The notes: generated from the sequence alone by a model not told the origin. Shown: positions 37,146 to 46,244, counted from the first letter of the stretch. The stretch is DNA of 64,000 nt from Alistipes montrealensis (GCF_018362775.1 NZ_JAGYXY010000001.1:387126-451125), one strand, 5' to 3'. A program made the numbers and translations.

Positions 37146-38444
37146 ATGCGGACTATCCTTTCGACCATAGCGCTTTTTTCCCTTTGCGGGCTTTGCGCAC
37201 AGGAGTACACCCCGTCCTACGGGCGCGAACTGCCTCGCGGCGAAATCCTCGTCTATCCTTCGGCCGAAGCGGCCACGGCAGCCGACGGAGGCGACACCCG
37301 CTACTTCACGCGGCTGACGGAGTGGAACCTGAAGGACAACGTTTTCTCGACGCAGTTCACCGTACCGTTCGCATGGGCCAACCGGCAGGTACTGTTCCAC
37401 CTGGGCTGGGCATCGGGCGACTACGAGGTGCGTATAAACGGACGCCCGGTAGCTTACAATGCCGACGGGAACGATCCGTCGGAGTTCAACATCACCAAAC
37501 AGGCTAAAGAGGGCCGCAATACGCTCGAAGTTATTCTCACACAACCGTCGGCCGTAGCGCCGCTCGAAAGTTGGAAAGAAGCTCCTTCGCCCGCCATCGG
37601 CGGAGCCTGGCTGATGAGCCAGCCGACCCTGCACATACGAGACGTACTGACCAAGACCAAGATCGCCGAAGACGGCAACGCCACGGCCGAGATTGCGGTC
37701 GTCGTGAAAAGCGACGCCCTCAATGCGCGCAGTTCCCGCATTCATTACCAGTTGCTTACCCCCACGGGCGAAAACGCCGCAGCCGGCCATAAAGACGTTA
37801 CCCTCGACATGCGCCGTGAGGACACGCTGCGGTTCCTGGCCCGCATCCCATCGAACCTGTTGTGGAGCGCCGAACTGCCGACCCAGTACATGCTGCGGCT
37901 CAGAACCCAGCATGAAGGCCGCTACGCCGAATACCTGGAACTCCGGCTCGGGTTCCGTTCGGTGGAGATGCAGGAGGGCCAAATGTTCCTGAATGCGCGT
38001 CCCGTAACGCTGCACGCACGCGAAGTTCCTCCTTCGATCACCGAGAATGAAATTGCAGCATTGCGCGAACAGGGCTTCAATGCGCTCAAGTTACTGCCGG
38101 GTCCCGTGCCCGAATCGTTGCTGAATTTCTGCGACATACAGGGGCTCTACGTAATCGCGCAAGCGCCTGTCGACACCCGCCGCAGCGGGGAGTCGCGCCG
38201 CAAGGGCGGCAACCCGTCCAACGATCCCATCTGGAAGCCGGCTTACCTCGAACGCGCGGAGAACAGCTACCATACGACCAAACGCCATCCGTCGGTAGTC
38301 GCCTTCTCGCTGGCTACACAGTCGGCGAACGGCATTAACCTCTATGAAAGTTATTTGAATATGAAGCGTTTCGGCGATTCCCGGCCCTTCATATATCCGG
38401 ATTCCGGCGGCGAGTGGAACAGCGACAAACTGGCGCTGGAATAA
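37146..38444 (+). CDS. Secreted GH2-like protein without the catalytic residues (probable pseudoenzyme)
   Basis: A 432-residue protein: signal peptide to about residue 18, then a GH2 jelly-roll sugar-binding domain (VLFHLGWASGDYEVRINGRPVAYNADG), an immunoglobulin-like domain (about 155-270) and the first part of a TIM barrel (MFLNARPVTLHAREVPPSITE). Where active GH2 enzymes have HPSI...SLGNE with the acid/base Glu, this one reads HPSVVAFSLATQSANG, so Glu is replaced by Gln and Asn by Thr. The chain ends about 40 residues later, before the nucleophile would occur. Binding or scaffolding rather than hydrolysis is likely. It directly precedes tRNA-Lys. Confidence 0.8.
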   Translation: MRTILSTIALFSLCGLCAQEYTPSYGRELPRGEILVYPSAEAATAADGGDTRYFTRLTEWNLKDNVFSTQFTVPFAWANRQVLFHLGWASGDYEVRINGRPVAYNADGNDPSEFNITKQAKEGRNTLEVILTQPSAVAPLESWKEAPSPAIGGAWLMSQPTLHIRDVLTKTKIAEDGNATAEIAVVVKSDALNARSSRIHYQLLTPTGENAAAGHKDVTLDMRREDTLRFLARIPSNLLWSAELPTQYMLRLRTQHEGRYAEYLELRLGFRSVEMQEGQMFLNARPVTLHAREVPPSITENEIAALREQGFNALKLLPGPVPESLLNFCDIQGLYVIAQAPVDTRRSGESRRKGGNPSNDPIWKPAYLERAENSYHTTKRHPSVVAFSLATQSANGINLYESYLNMKRFGDSRPFIYPDSGGEWNSDKLALE

Positions 38445-38516
38445 CCCCCAAGGCCGAAAAGAGATAATTTTTTCAAAAATTTTGCAGCATTTTTTTGGAG
38501 ATATAAAAATTATAGC

Positions 38517-38524
38517 TACCTTTG
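38517..38524 (+). promoter_or_regulatory. -7 promoter element of tRNA-Lys
   Basis: TACCTTTG lies 23 bases before the mature tRNA start, in an A/T-rich upstream region. Confidence 0.65.
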
Positions 38525-38547
38525 CAACCGCAATCACAAAGATTGAT

Positions 38548-38620
38548 GCCTCTTTAGCTCAGTTGGTAGAGCACGACACTCTTAATGTTGGGGTCCAGGG
38601 TTCGAGCCCCTGAGGGGGTA
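38548..38620 (+). tRNA. tRNA-Lys (anticodon CTT)
   Basis: All arms can be folded: acceptor GCCTCTT with AGGGGGT, D arm AGCTCAGTTGGTAGAGC, anticodon stem CGACA/TGTTG around loop CTCTTAA giving anticodon CTT, and T arm CAGGG-TTCGAGC-CCCTG. It has 73 bases with discriminator A and no encoded CCA. Its 3' end is the attachment site of the integrated element: the last 16 bases are kept intact by the left repeat. Confidence 0.96.
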
Positions 38621-38622
38621 CA
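38605..38622 (+). repeat. attL (left attachment repeat)
   Basis: AGCCCCTGAGGGGGTACA overlaps the T-arm and acceptor end of tRNA-Lys and is identical to the copy at 60689-60706. Confidence 0.92.
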
Positions 38623-38686
38623 GATGGGGTCAAAAGTTGATACAGAACGGCGTCAGCCAAGTGTCAAACAAAGACCAACTTTTTGT

Positions 38687-38720
38687 AAAACCCTTGTAGT
38701 AAGCGTACTACAAGGGTTTT
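38687..38720. terminator. Hairpin terminator at the left end of the element
   Basis: A perfect 15-bp stem AAAACCCTTGTAGTA/TACTACAAGGGTTTT with an AGCG loop and T-rich flank. It ends the tRNA transcript now that the original terminator has been pushed to 60.7 kb. Confidence 0.85.
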
Positions 38721-38730
38721 TTCTTTGTTT

Positions 38731-38910
38731 GGTTACGACAGCAGGTAGTCAAAGTGCGACAAAACTGCATACCTAAATCGTAACCAGTTTTCCCAAAACC
38801 ATTTTGGTTACGATTTTTCCCTGTTTTTGGTTACGATTTGTCTTAAATGCCCGTTAGTTGTCATTTGATTGTCAGGCGTTTATACCGTTTATTAAACTAC
38901 ATTCGTAACC
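38731..38910. repeat. Five GGTTACGA sites, probable integrase arm-type sites
   Basis: GGTTACGA occurs at 38731-38738, 38806-38813 and 38829-38836, and its complement TCGTAACC at 38778-38785 and 38903-38910. Several are flanked by TTTT/AAAA. A related ACGTAACC with the same AAA flank is near the other end at 60610-60617. The clustering between attL and the integrase gene is what arm-binding sites of tyrosine recombinases look like. Confidence 0.7.
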
Positions 38911-38924
38911 AAAAAAACAGAACT

Positions 38925-40139
38925 ATGAAAAACACATTCAGCATCCTTTTTTACCTCAAAATGCAGCAAAAAAGGAACGGGTTACTCCCGATTATGGGGC
39001 GGATAACGGTAAATAAGCAGGCTACGCAGTTCTACACGCAGTTAGCCATTGACCCGCTCACGATGGAGTGGGATCGTAAATCGCAGAAAGTCAAAGGAAA
39101 AGGTGTATCTAACATCAACAACCAACTGCACAACCTCGAAGCGAAGATCAGAACAACCTATTACGAATTGCTGCAAAACAGGACTTTCGTAACTGCCGAG
39201 CAGGTAAAAAACAGTTTCCTGGGATTGACAGATTCCACTAACACCATTTTAGGTGTCTTTGCGGAATATAAGCAGCGCCAAAAGGATATGGTCGGCGTCT
39301 GTCGTTCGCTCTCCACGTACAAAAGAATCACCCTCGTCTATGACCGGGTAGAAGCGTTCATCAAGGCCGAGTACCGCCGTTCGGATATGTGTGCCGTGGA
39401 AGTCGATACGCTGTTCGTCGATAGGTTTTCCGATTTCCTGTTTACGACATACAAAATATCGAACAATCAGGTGCAGAAAATCATGCAGGTTTTCAAGCAC
39501 GTCACGAAAATCTGCATCAAAAAGGGGCTGCTGAAAGCGGACCCGTTCGCCGACCATAAAATCAAATTCGACCCTGTAAACCCGAATTTCCTTACGGTGG
39601 ATGAACTTAAACTTATCCTTCAAAAGTCCTTTACCGAGAACCGGCTGATTACGACCAAAGACCTTTTCGTATTCAGTTGCTTCACCGGATTGGCGTTCGT
39701 CGATGCCATGAACCTCAAACGGAGTAATATCACCACGGGCGACGACGGGAAGATGTGGATTAAGATTATGCGTCAGAAAACGAACATCCTTTCGATTATT
39801 CCGGTAATGGACCTTGCCATGTCCATCATCAAGAAATATGAAACCCTGCCTGGCGAGTGGGTACTACCCCGCTCCACACAACAGCATATTAATACCTATT
39901 TGAAAGAGTTGGCCGAGCGCTGCGGAATCAACAAGCGGCTGACATTCCACATGGCAAGGCATACCTACGCGACTACTGCCATGTCGTTCGGCGTTCCGCT
40001 GCCCACCATCGCCAAAACGATGGGACACGCAAATATGCGTATGACCCAGCATTACGCCCATGTTCTTCCCGAAAAAATCATCAACGACATCAGTGCGCTC
40101 AATAACGCGACGAAGCAGATACAAACCCTTTACCAATAA
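38925..40139 (+). CDS. Tyrosine recombinase (integrase) of the element
   Basis: A 404-residue Bacteroidota-type integrase: arm-binding domain at about 1-90, SAM-like core-binding domain about 110-210, catalytic domain 220-404. Catalytic His-x-x-Arg is HMAR at 342-345, the second His is in MGH at 368 and the nucleophile is Tyr 377 (QHYAH). The first catalytic Arg position is Ala (FTGLAFVDA), a substitution class also known from the CTnDOT integrase. It lies inside attL, reads into the element, and should catalyse integration at tRNA-Lys. The start was set at the Met after the arm sites. Confidence 0.93.
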   Translation: MKNTFSILFYLKMQQKRNGLLPIMGRITVNKQATQFYTQLAIDPLTMEWDRKSQKVKGKGVSNINNQLHNLEAKIRTTYYELLQNRTFVTAEQVKNSFLGLTDSTNTILGVFAEYKQRQKDMVGVCRSLSTYKRITLVYDRVEAFIKAEYRRSDMCAVEVDTLFVDRFSDFLFTTYKISNNQVQKIMQVFKHVTKICIKKGLLKADPFADHKIKFDPVNPNFLTVDELKLILQKSFTENRLITTKDLFVFSCFTGLAFVDAMNLKRSNITTGDDGKMWIKIMRQKTNILSIIPVMDLAMSIIKKYETLPGEWVLPRSTQQHINTYLKELAERCGINKRLTFHMARHTYATTAMSFGVPLPTIAKTMGHANMRMTQHYAHVLPEKIINDISALNNATKQIQTLYQ

Positions 40140-40150
40140 ACTACTATATT

Positions 40151-40690
40151 ATGGATGCAGTTCAGACAGCAATTAAAGACAAAATCATCGTTGTTCAGGG
40201 GTGTCAGGTGATTCTCGACAGCGATGTAGCAGTCCTTTACGGCGTCGAAACGAAGCGCGTAAACGAAGCGATCAAAAACAACCCCGACAAATTCCCGGAC
40301 GGGTACATCCTCCAGCTTACCCCGGCAGAGTGGGAAGATTTGCGGTCGAAAATTTCGACCACAAAATCCGCAAAGGTCCGCTATGCCCCTAAAGCCTTTA
40401 CCGAAAAGGGACTTTATATGCTGGCGACGATCCTGAAATCGCCTGTTGCCACGCAGACGACAATCGGGATTATCGAAACCTTTGCAAAGGTGAAAGAACT
40501 GTCCCACACGATGTCGGCGTTGCAAGAACCTGCCGACCCGCATCTGCAAGAGCGGCTTGCCGAGAAAGGCAGCCGCATCATCAGCGATTTGCTGGACGAT
40601 GCTTTTGAAACTACGCAATCCGAAACCACTATCGAATGCAATTTAATTATGCTGAAAGTTAAGCATACAATTACACGAAAGCCAAAATAG
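40151..40690 (+). CDS. ORF6N-domain protein
   Basis: A 179-residue protein whose residues about 8-100 form an ORF6N (phage KilA-N-associated) domain: VIQGCQVILDSDVAVLYGVETKRVNEAIKNNPDKFP-like N-terminal half and YAPKAFTEKGLYMLATILKS. The rest is helical. These are common accessory genes on Bacteroidota mobile elements and are thought to bind DNA. It begins 12 bases after the integrase stop and is probably co-transcribed with it. Confidence 0.85.
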   Translation: MDAVQTAIKDKIIVVQGCQVILDSDVAVLYGVETKRVNEAIKNNPDKFPDGYILQLTPAEWEDLRSKISTTKSAKVRYAPKAFTEKGLYMLATILKSPVATQTTIGIIETFAKVKELSHTMSALQEPADPHLQERLAEKGSRIISDLLDDAFETTQSETTIECNLIMLKVKHTITRKPK

Positions 40691-40900
40691 TATGCAATCA
40701 GACTTGCAGGGACAATACCGTTCTACCGTATGAACCGAGAACGTTTATCCAGAACGTTACACATAAATCGAAATGATTATTATCCATGTCAAAACTGTGT
40801 AATTATCTATTTTTCTATTCTATATCAAAAGAATAGAATATTTTTCGTATATTCATAGTCGCGGAAGTAACCTGATTAAATAATTTAACCCCCGATAACT

Positions 40901-42184
40901 ATGAAAATAGATTTTGAAAATTGGCTGGATAAACAATCTTATATCAAAGACGATCATCGAAGAATTTTCGACGATGCGGTTTTATGCTATAAAAACGGAA
41001 TAATTCGCCCTGCACTTATGTTGTCCTATATCGGCTTTTTAAATATTATAAAAGATCGTCTACAAAACGCCCAACCTCCAACTCCATTTCCTGCTGCTCA
41101 ATGGACAAAGATGCAACAAGAATTAGTAAGTGATCGTGATTGGGAAGAAACTGTAATAAATGCCTTATTCTCGCAACAAAAGAAAGACACCAACAAAGTT
41201 ATAACAAAAGAAGCAATCTTCAATATCAGCGACGATATACGGGAACAGATTAAATATTGGAGAGATCGGCGAAACGATTGCGCCCATTACAAAAGAAATG
41301 ATATTACGGATTCTCACATTCTGGCTTTTTGGGCATTTCTGAAAAGTAACCTTCCACTTATTACAGTCGAAGGCGGTTATATGTCATTAGTTAATAAATT
41401 TACAAAATTTTTCGACCCGTCAGTCACCCCGCCAGGATCAGATATAAGACCGTTATTAGCAGAAATCCCGGATGTCGTAACCGATGATAAGTTTGAGGAT
41501 TTCTTTAAAAATGCCATTACTCTTCATGCCAGCGATATATATAGTACAATACATACAATAATACATCAAGCTCCAGCAAGAGTGCAAGACTTAATGAAAG
41601 GCTTGCTTATGATAAAACCAACGCTTTTATACCGATACCTTGCCGAATATCCGGCTGAAGTGGGAAATCTACCTTGGCCAAGCAAAGAAAGAATCAGAAA
41701 ATATTGGTATAAAGACATAATACTTCACAGACAAAATTCCCTTTCAATATATGCAGAAATGCTTAACGCAGGATTAATCCCAGCGAAAGAAATTGAGGAA
41801 GCTAATAAGCATCTTTTAAAGCATTGTTATAGTGAAGATGTAGGAATAAATGGCATTTTGAAAAATCAAGTTCGTATTTTAAAATCTTACGACTTTTATG
41901 ACATATTTATATCAGAATATGTTACCGAATACCATTTCAAACAAAATTATATTGCCACAAATTCCCATGCAGGTTTTTATCAGACCATTATTTGGAACTT
42001 TGGATTAAATGAAAAATTAGTCGGATTGTTATGCGAATATTTTAAACCTGGAGTAAAACATCCGTATACCGTAGAAATATATTTGCATAATATATTCGAA
42101 AATGATGCGGCCCTAAAAACTCAATTTATAGAAATTGCAAATGCACATGGTTGGGAAATACCTGACAACTTATTAGTAAAATAA
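40901..42184 (+). CDS. AT-rich HEPN-like protein of unknown function
   Basis: A 427-residue protein I cannot name. At residues 124-129 it carries RNDCAH, which fits the HEPN ribonuclease motif (Arg-polar-x3-His) in a helical context (YWRDRRNDCAHYKRN), after an N-terminal helix pair. The C-terminal half (about 190-427) is helical with no known motif. HEPN RNases often act in defence or toxin modules. Its base composition is much more AT-rich than the integrase, pointing to separate acquisition. No antitoxin-like partner is adjacent. Confidence 0.65.
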   Translation: MKIDFENWLDKQSYIKDDHRRIFDDAVLCYKNGIIRPALMLSYIGFLNIIKDRLQNAQPPTPFPAAQWTKMQQELVSDRDWEETVINALFSQQKKDTNKVITKEAIFNISDDIREQIKYWRDRRNDCAHYKRNDITDSHILAFWAFLKSNLPLITVEGGYMSLVNKFTKFFDPSVTPPGSDIRPLLAEIPDVVTDDKFEDFFKNAITLHASDIYSTIHTIIHQAPARVQDLMKGLLMIKPTLLYRYLAEYPAEVGNLPWPSKERIRKYWYKDIILHRQNSLSIYAEMLNAGLIPAKEIEEANKHLLKHCYSEDVGINGILKNQVRILKSYDFYDIFISEYVTEYHFKQNYIATNSHAGFYQTIIWNFGLNEKLVGLLCEYFKPGVKHPYTVEIYLHNIFENDAALKTQFIEIANAHGWEIPDNLLVK

Positions 42185-42188
42185 AACT

Positions 42189-42215
42189 AAAGCGAGAGAT
42201 TAAGCCTCTCGCTTT
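42189..42215. terminator. Terminator after the HEPN-like gene
   Basis: The 10-bp stem AAAGCGAGAG/CTCTCGCTTT is followed by more T. Confidence 0.8.
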
Positions 42216-42331
42216 TTTCTATCAGAATTGGAGTTGTCGGCGCCCCTCCTGTGCGGATATCTCACCACGCAGAACATAAAATCCCCTATCGCATTAACCG
42301 CAACCATCTTTTTCCCGCGTTATCCAGCCAA

Positions 42332-42556
42332 TTAAACGACACTATCCGGATTAAGGCCGTTTAGATTAGAATTCAGACCGGAATATGGTAAGACGGAATT
42401 AATAGGATAATCCCAGCCGGGGATTTTCACCGTGTCTATCCCAACTCCGGGGCACGGTATTTCGTCGATGGTTTCGACTTCCGCCAGCTTGCAGCGGGTC
42501 AGACCGAATAGGGCCAGCAGCACGATTAAGATGCTTACGAATGTTTTTCTTTTCAT
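42332..42556 (-). CDS. Small lipoprotein
   Basis: A 74-residue protein with a hydrophobic signal and a Cys at about residue 22 (LLALFGLTRC). The mature part is about 50 residues, acidic and Pro/Asn-rich with no recognised domain. It is the last gene of a minus-strand set after the OmpA-like and radical-SAM genes, 5 bases downstream of the latter's stop. Confidence 0.6.
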   Translation of the reverse strand: MKRKTFVSILIVLLALFGLTRCKLAEVETIDEIPCPGVGIDTVKIPGWDYPINSVLPYSGLNSNLNGLNPDSVV

Positions 42557-42561
42557 AGTTT

Positions 42562-43440
42562 CTATTCTTTGTAGTTTTTGTAGTTTACGGTGTGAAACGT
42601 CGCTTTGTGATTGCACCAGCGGGCCAGTCGCCGCTGTTCGGGTGTCGGATGGATTTTGTTCTCAAAATCGCGGTATGGCTGCGCAAAGGGCTGGCAACCC
42701 AGCGCCGATAATTCCTCGATGCGGGCCAGCGCGTCGTCCACCTCCCGGACCAGCACATAGAAAAACATCTTTGAAGCCGAGACGCCGCATTTTTTCAGCC
42801 TTTCTATGGCCTTGCGCACATCGTCACGGACGGCGGTGCTGTCGTAAGCCATGCGAATATATTTCAACCATTTCACCCGCGATAGCAGTTCGGCGATTGG
42901 GGGATTCCGGGCGATCTGCCGGGCATCAAGTCCCTGATTGAAGTCTACGCGCACCCCTAACCGGATAATCTTCTCGATCTGCTCCAGTCCCCATCCGGAT
43001 GCAAGTACGTTGTTGTCGAGCAGTACGGCGTTGCGGCGTCCGTCTAAAAATTCTTCTATGTCGGCATTTCCCCGCAATGCACCCTCTTTGCGGGGGACCA
43101 CGCACCACGGACAGCGGTTCACGCATCCGCGGGTCAGAAAACCTACTGCCGCGGGATAGTCATACAGCCCGTAATCGGGGCAGGTGTGTTCGACCTCCGG
43201 GGGCAGCACGGTCGAGTAGTCCCGATACCCGGTTCCGCCCTTTACCACCTCGCAGGGGAATCCGTGCGGATAATCGGGTGTAAACGTAAATACTTTCGAC
43301 ATATACACCCGGTCATATCGGCCGAACATGGGGTCGGCAAACTCCACGCTGTCGCCCTGGGCTTTGTGTCATGCCGAAAGTTTCATCAGGGCGAGGTTCG
43401 GGAAGTGGTGGCCGTCTACGTCTATCAGTCCTATCTTCAT
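42562..43440 (-). pseudogene. Radical-SAM protein gene interrupted by an in-frame TGA
   Basis: From an ATG at 43438-43440 the frame reads MKIGLIDVDGHHFPNLALMK-LSA, then meets TGA at codon 24 (43369-43371), then continues HKAQGDSVEF and runs 269 more codons to a normal stop. Both sides of the TGA read as the same protein, which in relatives I would expect to have an aromatic residue here. The downstream part holds the cluster motif CVNRCPWC. A Met after the TGA could give a truncated 261-residue protein that still has the motif. Either the gene is dead, or the TGA is read through. The function of this subfamily is unknown. Confidence 0.7.
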
Positions 43441-43443
43441 GGC

Positions 43444-45054
43444 TTATTCCTTTAAAAGTTCGGTTATTTCGGGGTCGAGGTTCCCGCGGTACTGCATCCG
43501 CTCGTCCATGCCGCAGGCCGTCAGGAAATGTTCGCGGCCCTCTGCCTTGCGTCCGAGCCGGGAGCATGCCACGGCTTTGAGGTATTCGACGGTCGCGGAC
43601 TGCTCCAGCCCGTCAAGCATTTCCAACGCCTGCGCATCATGGCCGAGCGAAAGGAGCGTTACGACGGTGTTGCGGTCGTGGTATTCAAGCAAGTTGTAAA
43701 GGGCTTTCGCATACCTGCGCTTTTGCAGCAGGTCCACACCCCGCATATAAGCCGTATCGACCTCGCGGGTGTGAATGGTGTCCTTTATCATTCCCTGACG
43801 GCGCAGGTCGTACCGCAATGTCACGGCCCGCAGCCACGGATAGACGCTTTCTTTAAGATAGCGATAATCCGCCGGGTATCGTTCGCGGATCACCCGCTCA
43901 CGACGGTCGGGGTCTTTCTCGGCGGCGATCAACTCCAGTATTTCGACGCGGTGCGACAGGCTTTCATCGCCACGGATGCGGGCAGCCAGTTCGGGCCAAT
44001 CTTCCGCCACCCACCGCACCCGAACGAGCGTATCGACTTGGGACCCGATGCGCTCCCGCAGGTAGCCTTTGAGGGCACGGGCGCGGCCTTGCGCCAGACT
44101 GCGGTTGCGGGCAAAACTGCCCTCCGGGGATGCCGAGGCCGTGAGCACGACGCTATCGACGAAAAATTCCTGCTGGCCGATCAACCCGGCCATGCGTGCG
44201 CCGATCTTGTCAAGCTCGGCGGTGTTCTTGCCGAGGGTGTCGAGGACGCGGGTGTCGTTCACGAGGAATTGAATGTAGTTGCGATCCTGCACGGTCGCGT
44301 ACTTGCTTATGACCTTTATTTTGTAGCGCGTCGTGGTATCGACGAATGAGAGCATCGAGGAAACGTGATAGGTCAGCGTGTCGGACGGGGGCAGCGTATA
44401 GCTGCTGTCGTCGAGTGCCACGACGCGGCCCTGTAAGGTTATGAGCATCGTTTTCGACGTTTCGTCTGTCGGCACTTCCTGCGAATAGTAATATGAGATA
44501 TGGCCGGGATGGGCCGCTACGCTATCGAGCCGCACGCCCTCCGGGTAGGGATATTTCACGAAGCGGGCAAAAGCGCGGGCTTCGGCTGCGCTGTCGGGCG
44601 CGAATACCCGGACATACTTGCCGAACTGCCAGTAGTCGCGCTGCTGCACCCGTGAGAACAGCCCGCCGCGGATGGTGATGTCCTGCAACGGGTGTGCTTC
44701 GCCGTACTTGTGCAGAAAGGGCGTAACTACGACACTCCGGCACGCGCCCTGCAACTGGCGCGGCATGTCAATCACGAAGTCGATTGTGACCTTTCCGAGC
44801 CGTTCGGGGAGTGTCCGGGCTGTGGCCCGGATTGTCACCTCCTGTATCTGCATCGCCATGATGCGTTCGCCGTTCTCCTGCACCTCTGTCGGCACGAGAA
44901 AGAAGCGGTTGCTGTCCCGCTCGATCTTCAATGCGGGCGGCTGGTAGGTCTGCTGCTCACGTTCGCGCTGTTCGCTGCTGACGTGCAGCACGTCGGCGCG
45001 GTACTGGCGGCGTTCCAGATGCTCCGTCATGGAACAACCGCAAGAAAGTATCAA
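43444..45054 (-). CDS. OmpA-like lipoprotein with degenerate N-terminus
   Basis: A 536-residue protein if a TTG start is used, or 528 from the Met at 45030. A middle segment (VVLTASASPEGSFARNRSLA, near residue 300) looks like an OmpA C-terminal peptidoglycan-binding domain, and the last 130 residues look TPR-like. The N-terminus shows the end of a lipoprotein signal (LILSCGC) but the n-region and most of the hydrophobic stretch are missing: a stop codon lies 14 codons upstream and no ATG precedes the lipobox. Export is therefore doubtful. The radical-SAM gene follows after 3 bases. Confidence 0.6.
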   Translation of the reverse strand: MILSCGCSMTEHLERRQYRADVLHVSSEQREREQQTYQPPALKIERDSNRFFLVPTEVQENGERIMAMQIQEVTIRATARTLPERLGKVTIDFVIDMPRQLQGACRSVVVTPFLHKYGEAHPLQDITIRGGLFSRVQQRDYWQFGKYVRVFAPDSAAEARAFARFVKYPYPEGVRLDSVAAHPGHISYYYSQEVPTDETSKTMLITLQGRVVALDDSSYTLPPSDTLTYHVSSMLSFVDTTTRYKIKVISKYATVQDRNYIQFLVNDTRVLDTLGKNTAELDKIGARMAGLIGQQEFFVDSVVLTASASPEGSFARNRSLAQGRARALKGYLRERIGSQVDTLVRVRWVAEDWPELAARIRGDESLSHRVEILELIAAEKDPDRRERVIRERYPADYRYLKESVYPWLRAVTLRYDLRRQGMIKDTIHTREVDTAYMRGVDLLQKRRYAKALYNLLEYHDRNTVVTLLSLGHDAQALEMLDGLEQSATVEYLKAVACSRLGRKAEGREHFLTACGMDERMQYRGNLDPEITELLKE

Positions 45055-45116
45055 AGGGTTTATGCTTCGTGCATGGAGCCTTTGTTTTGTTCATAGGATT
45101 ATCGAACGAAAATAGC

Positions 45117-45144
45117 TTTCCTACACCTTTCGAAGTGTAGGAAA
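45117..45144. promoter_or_regulatory. 10-bp hairpin upstream of the OmpA-like gene
   Basis: TTTCCTACAC and GTGTAGGAAA are perfect inverted repeats with an 8-base loop. It lies between the Fic terminator and the OmpA-like gene, so it may be an operator or leader hairpin. Confidence 0.5.
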
Positions 45145-45150
45145 TGACAA

Positions 45151-45172
45151 AACCGGGAACTTGCGTTCCCGG
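45151..45172 (-). terminator. Terminator after the Fic gene
   Basis: CCGGGAAC-TTGC-GTTCCCGG is followed on the minus strand by TTTTGTC. Confidence 0.7.
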
Positions 45173-45191
45173 CTCCATTGTATTTCTGCTA

Positions 45192-46124
45192 TTATTTCAA
45201 TCTCCACACCCCCGAACGCGCGGCCCCGACCCGTTCAATGATTCCTTGTTCAGTCAGCCGCCGCAAGTGATACTTCACCGTGTCCGGGGATATGCCGATC
45301 AATGCGGCCAGCTTTTCGCGGGTTATCTTCGGGTTATTGCGAATCTTGTCAAGTATAATTTCTTGGGTAGTTTTTTGGGTAGGTTCTTGGGTAGTCAGCG
45401 TTTCCGCGATTACCCCCAAAACAAATTCCACGAACGGCGTACAACCATCCTTTCCGCCACTCACGGCAATAGCCCGGTAATACTCTTTCTGATACTTGTA
45501 AACGATATTCTCGATAGGCAGGTTTTTGAAGATAGCCCGCCACCTGGAGAGGATAAGCGTCTGCCATAACCGCCCCGTGCGACCGTTGCCGTCAGCGAAC
45601 GGGTGGATAAATTCGAACTCGTAATGAAATACGCAACTTGCGATCAGCGGATGTTCCTCTGTCGTCCGGAGCCAGGCGAACAGGTCGGCAATCAGGTAGG
45701 GAACGCGCCCGGCATCCGGGGCATGATGTATCACCTGATCCCCGGACACAACACCCGCGCCGCCCTTGCGGAATTGCCCGGCTTGGTCGATCAACCCCGC
45801 TTCCATTGCGGCGTGCGCTTTCAGCAGATCATCGACCGAAAACGGGTCGAGTGTGTCGAGCAACTCGTATGCCTTTATCGCATTGCGAACCTCCTGTACT
45901 TCGTTCATCGGCGCGACAACGGGTTTCCCCTCCAGCACCGCCGTCACCTGCTCGGAGGAAAGCGAGTTGCCCTCGATGGCAAGCGTACCGTGAATCGTTT
46001 TGATACGGTTGATGCGGTGCAGACGCAAATTTTCGTGGGCGTAATATCCGCCGACGGCTTCGCTGATCTGCGCAACCAGATTCGTAATTTTCGGGGTGAT
46101 GGTGTACGGTGGCGTATAGGACAT
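45192..46124 (-). CDS. Fic-family protein (putative AMP transferase) with winged-helix tail
   Basis: A 310-residue Fic protein. The catalytic motif HPFADGNGRTGR starts at residue 174 with all key residues. An inhibitory helix motif (S/T-xxx-E-G/N) is present as TLAIEG, Thr 47 to Gly 52, so the enzyme should be self-inhibited (N-terminal, class II type). Residues about 240-310 form a winged-helix DNA-binding domain (KITREKLAALIGISPDTVKYHLRRL-like). Such Fic-HTH proteins are common in Bacteroidota and may regulate themselves. It is closed by a terminator. Confidence 0.9.
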   Translation of the reverse strand: MSYTPPYTITPKITNLVAQISEAVGGYYAHENLRLHRINRIKTIHGTLAIEGNSLSSEQVTAVLEGKPVVAPMNEVQEVRNAIKAYELLDTLDPFSVDDLLKAHAAMEAGLIDQAGQFRKGGAGVVSGDQVIHHAPDAGRVPYLIADLFAWLRTTEEHPLIASCVFHYEFEFIHPFADGNGRTGRLWQTLILSRWRAIFKNLPIENIVYKYQKEYYRAIAVSGGKDGCTPFVEFVLGVIAETLTTQEPTQKTTQEIILDKIRNNPKITREKLAALIGISPDTVKYHLRRLTEQGIIERVGAARSGVWRLK

Positions 46125-46244
46125 GGTATCGGTGCTTTTCGCAAAGGTAGCAATTATTTCTAATTTGGGTAGTATTTGGGTAGTATCTTATCGAATTGGA
46201 ATCAGAAAATAGTGAACTTACGACATCTACTTCACGGAAAATTG

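Noticed and set aside
38585..38776. 63-codon frame starting inside tRNA-Lys
   Set aside because: It overlaps the tRNA, attL and a terminator hairpin.
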